Source of the DNA: Desulforhopalus singaporensis | Lineage (GTDB): Bacteria > Desulfobacterota > Desulfobulbia > Desulfobulbales > Desulfocapsaceae | NCBI RefSeq assembly: GCF_900104445.1 | Contig: NZ_FNJI01000001.1 | Location: 62,001-126,000, forward strand | Reading direction: 5' to 3' | DNA length: 64,000 bases | Shown here: positions 26,337-33,880 of the stretch, in pieces | How the letters are laid out: each line of letters begins with the position of its first letter | Numbering within the stretch: the first letter of the stretch is position 1 | Program-made: the position numbers and the translations under genes | Notes under the pieces: model-generated | Told to the model about the DNA's origin: nothing | The model's database searches: none | The model's input: only the letters and a program-made list of their open reading frames with translations

Positions 26337-26996
26337 ATGATTGAACAGGGCGTTGTTGAATCTGCAGGCCAGTGTCTGATTAAGGGCAGCAAGGAAGAAG
26401 CTGTCTCGCTTGCCCGCCAGGTGATCGACGGGGGGGCAGACCCGGTAGAACTTATGAACCTGGCGTTTATCCCGGCTATCAACGAAGTTGGTGACCGGTT
26501 CGGCAGGGGCCAGCTGTTCCTGCCGGAACTTATCACCGCAGCGGACGCGATGAAGGCGGTAACCGACGTGGTAAACGAGGTCCTGAGTGCTACGACCACG
26601 GTCAGGTCAAACAAGGGGACCATCCTGATTGCCACGGTAAAAGGAGATGTTCATGATATCGGCAAGTGTATCGTCACCTCCCTGCTGCAGGCCAACGGTT
26701 TTAGGGTGCATGACATCGGCCGTGACATCGATACCGAAAAAATAGTTGAACAGGCGGTACAACACGACGTCGACATTATCGGCACCAGTGCGCTGCTGAC
26801 AACCACCATGCCGCGCCAGAAAGAGCTCGAGGAACTATTGAAGGCCAAAGGGCTGAGGGAAAAATTCAAGACGATGGTCGGCGGAGCCCCGGTGACGCCG
26901 AGGTGGGCGCAGCGTATCGGAGCGGACGCTTATGCTGAAGACGCCCAGGACGGGGTCCGCAAAGCGGAGCAGCTGCTGGCAATCGCCGTGAGCTGA
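26337..26996 (+). CDS. Methylamine corrinoid protein (MttC/MtbC-like)
   Basis: 219 residues from ATG 26337 (AAGGAG ten bases upstream; longer frame to 26262 has no support). N-terminal helical cap (EEAVSLARQVIDGGADPVELMNLAFIPAINEVGDRFGRGQLFLPELITAADAM) and C-terminal cobalamin Rossmann domain: GDVHDIGK gives D104-x-H106-x2-G109, whose His replaces the lower ligand on cobalt, then GTSALLTTTM and GGAPVTPRWA. It shuttles methyl groups from MttB, MtbB and perhaps the 36-kb MttB paralog to the pterin methyltransferase. It needs reductive activation; no RamA/RACO gene is in the window. One corrinoid protein appears to serve several methyltransferases here. Confidence 0.92.
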   Translation: MIEQGVVESAGQCLIKGSKEEAVSLARQVIDGGADPVELMNLAFIPAINEVGDRFGRGQLFLPELITAADAMKAVTDVVNEVLSATTTVRSNKGTILIATVKGDVHDIGKCIVTSLLQANGFRVHDIGRDIDTEKIVEQAVQHDVDIIGTSALLTTTMPRQKELEELLKAKGLREKFKTMVGGAPVTPRWAQRIGADAYAEDAQDGVRKAEQLLAIAVS

Positions 26997-27033
26997 AAAA
27001 AACATACAGGAGTGGTCGCAAAAACAATTTCCG

Positions 27034-27097
27034 CGGATTTCAGCTGACGTTTTCAACACCATTTAAGCCAGCTCAAGGAATAAGCGGGTGAAATCCG
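27034..27097 (+). repeat. Long inverted repeat in the leader of mtbB
   Basis: CGGATTTCA (27034-27042) pairs with TGAAATCCG (27089-27097), with an inner AGCTG/CAGCT pair (27042-27046 and 27069-27073). It lies in the 149-bp gap before mtbB and may set the relative expression of mtbB in the operon. Confidence 0.4.
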
Positions 27098-27145
27098 AAA
27101 CAGAAACTGAAGTGAGCTTACCAGAAGCTGACGAAGGAGATACAC

Positions 27146-28534
27146 ATGTCAAAGATTCTGACCAGATTTGGTGACGGCTACAAGGTCGAACTCACCGAAG
27201 ACGAGGTGAAGGCTGACATCGAAGAGGGCTGTAACGATGCGGCGTCCCGGGCGGGAATTGAGCCCCTTGCCAGGGACGAGCAGGAACATATCTTCGAGAT
27301 GTTCAAAAATCAGGACACCCTGGTCGGCATAGAAAGAGGCCGGGAGGTGGTAATGACCTACGACGGTATGTCGTCGAAGATCAGGCGGGCGCATATCGTC
27401 ATAGACAGGGTGCAGTCCCTGCAGGTATTTGAGAGGGCTCTTGGCGCGGATACCCTTGAGTTGAGTCACATAGACTACAGCTTCAAGCCGTGCAAGCCGA
27501 TAAACGGGTTTGAGCTGCCGGATCTTGACCTGCTTCTTAATTCCACTGTCGCGCCGGTCTATTACGGCGCCATGCCCAATCTCGGACTGTACAGCCAGCC
27601 TGACGGTCCGTGTCCCAATCCGGCGGACCTCCTGCCGCTTGGTAAAATAGATGAGGCCAGGCAAGCCTATGAAGAAGCGATAGAACACGCGGTAAGCGAT
27701 ATCGTTTTCGTGGCTTCGGCCATGTACGAGGCCGGGGTGGACGGCATCAATATAGATACCGTAGGGGCCGCGGGTGACGCAGACTTCCTGACGGCCCTGA
27801 AGGCGACCGAGATTTTGAAGGAAAAATACCCGGCAATGGGCATCGAGATGGGTATGGCGGGCGAATTTGTCCTTGGCATGCACGGGAATCTCAGCTGGCG
27901 CGGGGTAAAGCTTGCCGGCCTCTACCCCCAGGATCAGGTGAGACTTGCCCAACAGGCCGGTGCCACAATCTTCGGTCCGGCGATCAACATAGTAACCAGC
28001 GGTACCCTGCCATGGAACGTCGCCCGTTCGGTCACTTTCTGCAAGGCATGTTCCGAAGTGTCGGAGATTCCTGTGCACGCCAATCTCGGCATGGGTGTGT
28101 GCGGTATTCCCCTGACGCTGACCGTGCCGGTGGACGCCTTGTCCAGAGCCACCAAGGCGCATGTGGAGATCTGCCGGCTCGACGGGTTGTAGGTAGGCGT
28201 TGGTGATCCTTATGGGATGCATGCTGCACATGCACTTGTTGCGGGAATGGGCGGAGTACGCACAGCTGGAGATCTGGTAGCGCGTATGCAACTGAACCGC
28301 GGCATGAGAATTGACGCAGCCAAGAAATATGTGGCCGAGAGTCTGGGTGTAGCCGTTTCCGATCTCAACGACCCGATTGTTATGGGAGAAGTCCGTGACG
28401 ATAAGAATATCTTCTGGATCTCCGAGGGACAGACTACCGTTGACGGAATTGCAGCGAAATACAATATTTCAAAATTACTCGATCTCGATATAAACTGTGT
28501 CAACCGTTTCCTGAAAAACACGGGCCTGGGTTGA
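27146..28534 (+). CDS. mtbB: Dimethylamine methyltransferase MtbB with in-frame amber (pyrrolysine) codon
   Basis: The frame runs 348 codons to TAG at 28190-28192 and continues in frame to TGA at 28532-28534: 462 residues in all, against ~467 for archaeal MtbB with pyrrolysine near 356 (here 349). The junction reads ICRLDGL-[TAG]-VGVGDPYGMHAAHALVAGMGGVRTAGDLVARMQL, the hallmark of MtbB. It transfers a methyl from dimethylamine to a corrinoid protein. Start at 27146 has GAAGGAG upstream. Located directly after the corrinoid protein gene. The C-terminal half keeps perfect family sequence, so the amber is a sense codon, not a mutation. Confidence 0.92.
28190..28192 (+). other. Pyrrolysine codon (UAG) of mtbB
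   Basis: In-frame amber between TTG and GTA within LDGL-O-VGVGDP. A 6-bp stem with a 5-base loop (TGCATG 28218-28223, CATGCA 28229-28234) begins 26 bases downstream; whether it helps decoding is unknown. Confidence 0.88.
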
Positions 28535-28587
28535 CAGGTCGCGGCCGGTAGACTGTCGAGTCGTGGCCGCTCGTTCTGCCCCCACCG

Positions 28588-28627
28588 CTCTTCTCCCTGT
28601 ACCAGCAGTCTGTTACGGGGAGAAGAG
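28588..28627 (+). terminator. Hairpin between mtbB and the aminotransferase gene
   Basis: CTCTTCTCCC (28588-28597) pairs with GGGAGAAGAG (28618-28627), loop 20, followed by TTTGC. Likely a partial terminator separating the methyltransferase genes from the carbon-metabolism genes. Confidence 0.55.
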
Positions 28628-28665
28628 TTTGCAATAAAAAACAGCTACAAAGGAATGTTTAGCCC

Positions 28666-29979
28666 ATGAATACCTATAAACCGATCACGACCGACTGGGA
28701 CTATCAGGCGACCCTGGCCCGTCGGCACCGGTATATGTCGCCGTCGCTTGGCACCTTTACCGCGTTTTCCAAGCCCGTTGTGCTCAAGCGCGCCCGGATG
28801 CAGTACGTATATGACGAGAACGACAGGAAGTATCTTGACTGTCTCGCGCAGAATCTCTGTATCAGCGTCGGCCACTGCCATCCCCTTGTCAACCGGGAGG
28901 CTAAAAAGCAGATCGATGAAATGGTGCACTGCACTACCATGTATTACCAGGCGGTGCCGGCCCATTTTGCCGAAGAACTCGTGGCGACGATGCCTGCGGG
29001 TGAAGACTGGGTTGTCCATTTTGTCAACAGCGGGGCGGAGGCAAACGATCTGGCACTACTTATGGCAAGGCTGTATACCCATAATTACGAAATACTCTCC
29101 CTGCGCAACAGCTTTCACGGGCTGCAGGGTCCGGCAATGACCATGACCGGAATCAAGACCTGCCGTCAGTCGATTCCGTCGGACGGCGGCGTTGTTCATG
29201 TCCATAATCCCGATCAGTACCGGGGGGTTTTCGGTGCTACCGTCGATCCCTATGTGAACGAGATAGATATTACCATCAACAGCTCCACACCCGGCCAGGT
29301 TGCGGGATTTATCGTTGAGCCGATACAGGGGTTCGGCGGCGTTATCCCGATGCCCGACACCTACCTTGCCAAGGCCTTTGCGCAGGTGAGGGCGGCTGGA
29401 GGGGTGTGCATCGTGGATGAAGTACAGACCGGGTTCGGCCGGATGGGGTCGCATATGTGGGGTTTTGAGTCCCATGGCGTCACCCCGGATATCGTGGTCA
29501 TGGCCAAGGGCATCGGCAACGGCTACCCGCTTGCCGCAGTCGTCGCCAAAAGAGAGATAGCTGAAGCTATGGCGAAGAAAAAATTCTTCAACACCTACGG
29601 GTCCAATCCGGTGTCGTGTGCCGCAGGGCGCGCCGTACTGAGGGTAATCGCCGACGACGACCTTATGGGCAATGTCATCGAGGCGGGAGACCTCCTTGAA
29701 TCAAGGATGATTGCATTGAAAGAGAAATACAGTTTTATCGGCGACTTTCGCGGTCGGGGATTGATGCGCGGCATCGAGTTCGTAAAAGACAGGACGACCA
29801 GAGAGTCGGCACCTGAAGAAGCGGCCATGGTTGCGGAACTGAATAAGGATAACGGGTTGATTGTCGGCCGCGGCGGCGTACACGGCAACATTATCCGTAT
29901 AAATCCGCCGATCTGTGCAACCAAGGACGATATGCAGTTTGCAGCCGAGGTGATAGAGCACAGCTGCTCCAGGATATGA
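28666..29979 (+). CDS. Class III (omega) aminotransferase, AGXT2/beta-alanine type
   Basis: 437 residues, PLP-dependent class III aminotransferase. Visible: NSGAEANDLALLMARLYT (PLP phosphate), RNSFHGLQGPAMTMTG, IVEPIQGFGGVIPMP, VCIVDEVQTGFGRMGSHMW (Asp on the PLP nitrogen) and the Schiff-base lysine in VVMAKGIGNGYP. The motifs resemble mitochondrial AGXT2-like and beta-alanine/taurine aminotransferases. Placed between mtbB and a methylmalonate-semialdehyde-type dehydrogenase, it could convert a demethylated omega-amino acid such as beta-alanine to its semialdehyde. That substrate is inferred from context only. Confidence 0.87.
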   Translation: MNTYKPITTDWDYQATLARRHRYMSPSLGTFTAFSKPVVLKRARMQYVYDENDRKYLDCLAQNLCISVGHCHPLVNREAKKQIDEMVHCTTMYYQAVPAHFAEELVATMPAGEDWVVHFVNSGAEANDLALLMARLYTHNYEILSLRNSFHGLQGPAMTMTGIKTCRQSIPSDGGVVHVHNPDQYRGVFGATVDPYVNEIDITINSSTPGQVAGFIVEPIQGFGGVIPMPDTYLAKAFAQVRAAGGVCIVDEVQTGFGRMGSHMWGFESHGVTPDIVVMAKGIGNGYPLAAVVAKREIAEAMAKKKFFNTYGSNPVSCAAGRAVLRVIADDDLMGNVIEAGDLLESRMIALKEKYSFIGDFRGRGLMRGIEFVKDRTTRESAPEEAAMVAELNKDNGLIVGRGGVHGNIIRINPPICATKDDMQFAAEVIEHSCSRI

Positions 29980-30003
29980 CCAACACTTTCTACCGGGTGC
30001 ATG

Positions 30004-30030
30004 AACCCTTGAACGACTGGTTCAAGGGTT
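30004..30030 (+). terminator. Perfect stem-loop between aminotransferase and dehydrogenase genes
   Basis: AACCCTTGAAC (30004-30014) and GTTCAAGGGTT (30020-30030) form an 11-bp perfect stem with a 5-base loop, 25 bp after the aminotransferase stop. No U-tract; may stabilise the upstream mRNA or attenuate. Confidence 0.5.
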
Positions 30031-30188
30031 CCATCGGAGCCGCGCCATAACGACGCCTGACGATAAATAGCAGGCTGCTTGCTGTTTGGCGCAACTGCCT
30101 GCACCACTCTTTGAAGTGGTAACCGGGGCCTGCGACCCTGATTCCGTGAACCACACCATTGATGAGACCAATTCAGGAGGATACAGAT

Positions 30189-31781
30189 ATGTCTGAAGTT
30201 GAAGATACACGCTACTTTTTTCCGGTGGATGATCCGGCCCTTGAAAGCGATGCGGTAAACCTGAAGTTTTATGTGAACGGACAGTGGCATAAATCGGCCA
30301 GCGACAAGTATATGCCCTGCTACAATCCGTCTACCGGTGAAGTGATCGCCTATGCCCCGCAATGCACGGCTGATGAGGTTGAGTCGGCAATTGTCGCGGC
30401 CCAAAAAGCTTTTCCCCAATGGGCCGATACACCGGTGAGCAAGAGGGTTCAGGTGCTGTTCAAGATGAAGTCACTGATCGAGCAGCATATGTCGGAGCTG
30501 ATCCATCTGCTGGCCAGAGAGCAGGGGAAAAAATGGATGGAAGCCTATGGGGACCTGATCAAGGTTATTGAGGTGATCGAATTCGCCTGCGGTGCCCCGA
30601 CGCTTATGTCCGGATCGTCGCTGATGAATGTCAGCTCCGGGTACGATACCGTTCAGTATCGCCACCCGGTCGGCGTTTTTGCCGGTATCGCCCCGTGGAA
30701 TTTTCCGGCGATGATACCCCATGGCTGGATGGCTCCCATATGCATCGCCACAGGAAACTGCATGGTGCTAAAAGCCGCCAGTTTCGTGCCACAGTCGTCG
30801 ATGCGGCTGATGGAGCTGTGGAGTGAGGCGGGATTGCCCCCGGGGGTGCTCAACGTGGTCACCGCCGGGCGAAACGAGGCGGAGATCCTGCTCAAGCACG
30901 AGGATATAGCCGGGGTAAGCTTTGTAGGCTCTACCAAGGTCGGGCTGCATATTTACGCTACTGCTTCTGGTTCGGGCAAACGGGTCCAGGCCCTGACCGA
31001 AGCCAAGAATCACGCCCTGGTTCTGAGCGACTGCAAGCTCGAGCGTGCGGCAAAGGGGATAATGAACGCCTTCTGCGGCTGCGCGGGAGAACGCTGCATG
31101 GCTCTGCCGGTGGTTGTTGTGGAAAATAAAATAGGGGACGAGCTGGTGGCGCTTTTGAAGAAATACAGCTCAGAAATAAAACTTGGCCCAGCCTATGACA
31201 AGGCGACCGACATGGGGCCGGTGGTCAACCGCGGCCATCAGGACTTTGTTGTCAGCTGGATTGAAAAAGGGATTAAAGAGGGGGCCGAGCTGGTGCTTGA
31301 CGGCAGAAACCCCGAAGTTCCCCAAGGCTGTGAGAACGGTTTCTTCGTAGGTCCGACCATCTTCGACCATGTCACCGAGGAGATGTCGATCGGCCGTGAA
31401 GAGGTTTTCGGCCCTGTTCTGTGCATAAAAAGAGTTGAAAATTTTGATGAAGGGTTAGCCATAATGAACGGCAGCAGGTTCGCAAACGGTTCGGTTATCT
31501 ATACCCAGAACGGTTATTATGCGCGTAAATTTGCCAAGGAAACCGACGGCGGCATGGTGGGTATCAATGTCGGTATTCCGGTTCCGCTTGGAATCTTCGG
31601 CTTCACCGGCCATAAGCAATCGTTCTTTGGCGACCTGCACTGCATGGGACGCGACGGCTTTGCTTTCTATACCGAAACGAAAAATGTCACCGCAACCTGG
31701 TTTGCCGAGGATGAGGTCGTCTCCAGTGAAGTAGACACCTGGGACGGAACTGTAACTTCTCTTCCAGAGGAAATCGACTAG
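30189..31781 (+). CDS. CoA-acylating aldehyde dehydrogenase, methylmalonate-semialdehyde dehydrogenase type
   Basis: 530 residues from ATG 30189 (AGGAGG 9 bases upstream). ALDH fold with GIAPWNFPAMIP, FVGSTKVGLHIY, and the catalytic Cys in GERCMALPVVVV. At the position of the usual general-base Glu it has EAKNHALVL, as in MmsA (AKNHAVV), so it should be CoA-dependent, producing acetyl-CoA or propionyl-CoA plus CO2 from malonate or methylmalonate semialdehyde. The pairing with the upstream aminotransferase gives a route amine -> semialdehyde -> acyl-CoA. It ends in TAG, with a TAA three codons later, so amber suppression would add only a few residues. Confidence 0.9.
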   Translation: MSEVEDTRYFFPVDDPALESDAVNLKFYVNGQWHKSASDKYMPCYNPSTGEVIAYAPQCTADEVESAIVAAQKAFPQWADTPVSKRVQVLFKMKSLIEQHMSELIHLLAREQGKKWMEAYGDLIKVIEVIEFACGAPTLMSGSSLMNVSSGYDTVQYRHPVGVFAGIAPWNFPAMIPHGWMAPICIATGNCMVLKAASFVPQSSMRLMELWSEAGLPPGVLNVVTAGRNEAEILLKHEDIAGVSFVGSTKVGLHIYATASGSGKRVQALTEAKNHALVLSDCKLERAAKGIMNAFCGCAGERCMALPVVVVENKIGDELVALLKKYSSEIKLGPAYDKATDMGPVVNRGHQDFVVSWIEKGIKEGAELVLDGRNPEVPQGCENGFFVGPTIFDHVTEEMSIGREEVFGPVLCIKRVENFDEGLAIMNGSRFANGSVIYTQNGYYARKFAKETDGGMVGINVGIPVPLGIFGFTGHKQSFFGDLHCMGRDGFAFYTETKNVTATWFAEDEVVSSEVDTWDGTVTSLPEEID

Positions 31782-31788
31782 TCTCGTC

Positions 31789-31839
31789 GATAACAGCCAA
31801 TATGTCACCGGTTGTTTTAGCACTATATTGGCTGTTATC
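31789..31839 (+). terminator. Perfect 15-bp inverted repeat after the dehydrogenase gene
   Basis: GATAACAGCCAATAT (31789-31803) and ATATTGGCTGTTATC (31825-31839), loop 21 bases. It starts 8 bases after the stop codon and is the likely 3' end of the operon, although the bases after it (ATAAAAAAC) are not a U-tract. Confidence 0.6.
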
Positions 31840-32079
31840 ATAAAAAACAGTACTTCTTTACACCTCTTCTCTTGTGCTTTTTAAAACAAAGCCTGCCGTA
31901 ACCCCGCCGGAACTGTTTTCCGGCAGGGGGCCTTCGATCCTGTTTTTTCTGGGTAACGATTGTAAAGTTATTTTGTTGGAGTTAAAGTTTTTATAATCGG
32001 TATGTAATGCGGCAGGTTTATCCTGCTGACCACCCCCACCACCGGGAAACACCGGGCATGTACAAAGGATGTGTCTGAG

Positions 32080-33522
32080 ATGATGAGGAAAGTCGAGGAA
32101 AGTGAGATCGCTTTTTCGGAACTTGTTCGGGAAAATCAGGACCTTGCTGATCGGTTGAAGCAGCTGTCGTCGCTTCTGGACAACCTCCCCGGGATGGTTT
32201 TCCGCTGTTTGTACGACGCCGACTTGACCTTTGAGTATGCCAGTAAGGGATCCAGTACCCTGATCGGTTTTTCGCCGGAAGAGATAGTCTCCATCTATGC
32301 GTTTCGGAAGCTGGTCCATAAGGACGATCAGCATGAAAATATTAAAGTCATAGAAAGACTGACCCCTGAGAACAACCGGTACGATCTTGTCTACCGCATG
32401 CGTTCTGCCTGGGGAGAATATCGCTGGATCCATGAACAGGGAAAAGCGATTTTTTCAAAGGCCGGGGTGTTGAAAGTGATCGACGGTCTTTTGACCGACA
32501 TAACCGAGCAGAAAGAAGAGGAGTTGAAGCTTCGTGCCGAAAACAGCCGGCTGCGTTTTTCCACGAAGGAAAGATACCGTCTCGGGGAGTTGATCGGCAA
32601 AAGTGATGCGATACAGGTTGCCTATGACAGAATTGTCAAGGCGGCCGGTACCCTGGTGCCGGTAATTATCCATGGAGAATCGGGAACCGGCAAAGAGCTT
32701 GCCGCCAGAACCATTCACCAACTCAGTGAAAGAAAGGATCACCCGTTTGTTGCGGTTAACTGCGGGGCCATCTCGGAAAATCTTCTGGAGAGCGAATTCT
32801 TCGGTCACGTACGCGGTGCCTTTTCCGGAGCCCATGCCGACAGGGAAGGGTATCTTATGGCCGCTGATAAAGGCACTCTTTTTCTTGACGAAATCGGCGA
32901 AATGTCAATACCCCTGCAGATTAAACTGTTAAGGGTTCTTGATGGGCAGGGGTTCATTCCCGTCGGCAGCAACAACAAGTTGAGCTCAAATTTCAGGCTA
33001 ATTTCCGCAACCAACAGGGATCTTGCGCAAATGGTCAGGTCGGGCATGATGAGGGAGGATTTTTACTACCGCATCAATACGGTGCCGATACTCATGCCCC
33101 CGCTGAGGGAGCGTCTTGAGGACCTGCCGCTGCTGATAGATCACTTTATCAAGATCTTTGCCGAGGAGCTGGGCGAAGAGATCCAGCTCTCACCAAAATT
33201 CTACCATACGCTCGAAAGCCATAACTGGCCAGGCAATGTGCGTGAACTGTTCAACGTCTTGAGGCGATTCGTAACCCTTAAGGAAATCAGCTTCAATCCG
33301 TCGCTAAAGCCAGGCGAGTCAGATACGAGGCAGACTCCTGCTGCTCCCGTAAACCTGTTACCTACTTCCAGCCAGGCGAGTGAAGAAATAGCGCAGTTCG
33401 AAAGAAATATGATCCTCAATGCCCTCAATCAAAATAAGTGGCACATGGGACGCACTGCCAAGGATCTGGGGATCAGCCGACGGACGTTGCAGAGAAGGGT
33501 AAGCAGGTACAAGCTGAAGTAG
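32080..33522 (+). CDS. PAS-domain sigma-54 dependent transcriptional activator
   Basis: 480 residues (ATG 32080; a GTG at 32071 is possible). N-terminal coiled coil (VRENQDLADRLKQLSSLLDNL), a PAS_3-type sensor domain (FEYASKGSSTLIGFSPEEIVSIYAFRKLVHKDD ... YRMRSAWGEYRWIHEQG), then an AAA+ domain with Walker A GESGTGKE, loop GAFSGA (Thr of GAFTGA replaced by Ser), Walker B LFLDEIGEM, and a Fis-type HTH at the end (HMGRTAKDLGISRRTLQRRVSRY). It should activate the sigma-54 promoters at 23705 and 33691. The PAS probably senses a substrate or corrinoid state; ligand unknown. Stop is TAG. Confidence 0.93.
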   Translation: MMRKVEESEIAFSELVRENQDLADRLKQLSSLLDNLPGMVFRCLYDADLTFEYASKGSSTLIGFSPEEIVSIYAFRKLVHKDDQHENIKVIERLTPENNRYDLVYRMRSAWGEYRWIHEQGKAIFSKAGVLKVIDGLLTDITEQKEEELKLRAENSRLRFSTKERYRLGELIGKSDAIQVAYDRIVKAAGTLVPVIIHGESGTGKELAARTIHQLSERKDHPFVAVNCGAISENLLESEFFGHVRGAFSGAHADREGYLMAADKGTLFLDEIGEMSIPLQIKLLRVLDGQGFIPVGSNNKLSSNFRLISATNRDLAQMVRSGMMREDFYYRINTVPILMPPLRERLEDLPLLIDHFIKIFAEELGEEIQLSPKFYHTLESHNWPGNVRELFNVLRRFVTLKEISFNPSLKPGESDTRQTPAAPVNLLPTSSQASEEIAQFERNMILNALNQNKWHMGRTAKDLGISRRTLQRRVSRYKLK

Positions 33523-33600
33523 ACTGCGCCAACTATGTCTTTGTTTATGTCATTGAAATACCAATATATTTTTGCTGCGTGGCTGTAGATCGGCCACATT

Positions 33601-33629
33601 TGTCCTGTTTGTCCGGTAAAATGGTGTCC
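33601..33629 (+). promoter_or_regulatory. Candidate activator sites upstream of the BCCT gene
   Basis: Three TGTCC units (33601, 33610, 33625), the first two as TGTCCTG and TGTCCGGTA, identical to strings upstream of mttB. They lie 60-90 bp before the sigma-54 promoter. Confidence 0.5.
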
Positions 33630-33690
33630 ACTGCTTCCATTAGTGTCGTTTTTGTCTATCTTTTCAAGGATATATAGAATTTCTTGGAGA

Positions 33691-33706
33691 TGGCATAACT
33701 GTTGCA
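33691..33706 (+). promoter_or_regulatory. Sigma-54 promoter of the BCCT-MttB paralog operon
   Basis: TGGCAT-A-ACTG-TTGCA: GG at 33692-33693 and GC at 33704-33705, exactly 10 bases apart. About 175 bp before the BCCT start. Same -24 half and following A as the mttB promoter. Confidence 0.82.
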
Positions 33707-33880
33707 ACGTCTTGTCGCAACAAGGTGGCGACAGCCTCTCACGCGCGGTCGGCATGCTTGATTGGCGTTCTTAATCGGGGTCTCCAAGGCAGATAACCTT
33801 TGATTCTCAGCGCCAAAAGGTGGATCAGGAGCTAGAGAGCTTACCCCATACCGAAACCTGAGAATGAACAAGGAGGGAAC

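Noticed and set aside
30087-30103. Sigma-54-like TGGCGCAACTGCCTGCA before the dehydrogenase gene
   Set aside because: GG and GC are 11 bases apart instead of 10, so it should not be recognised by sigma-54.
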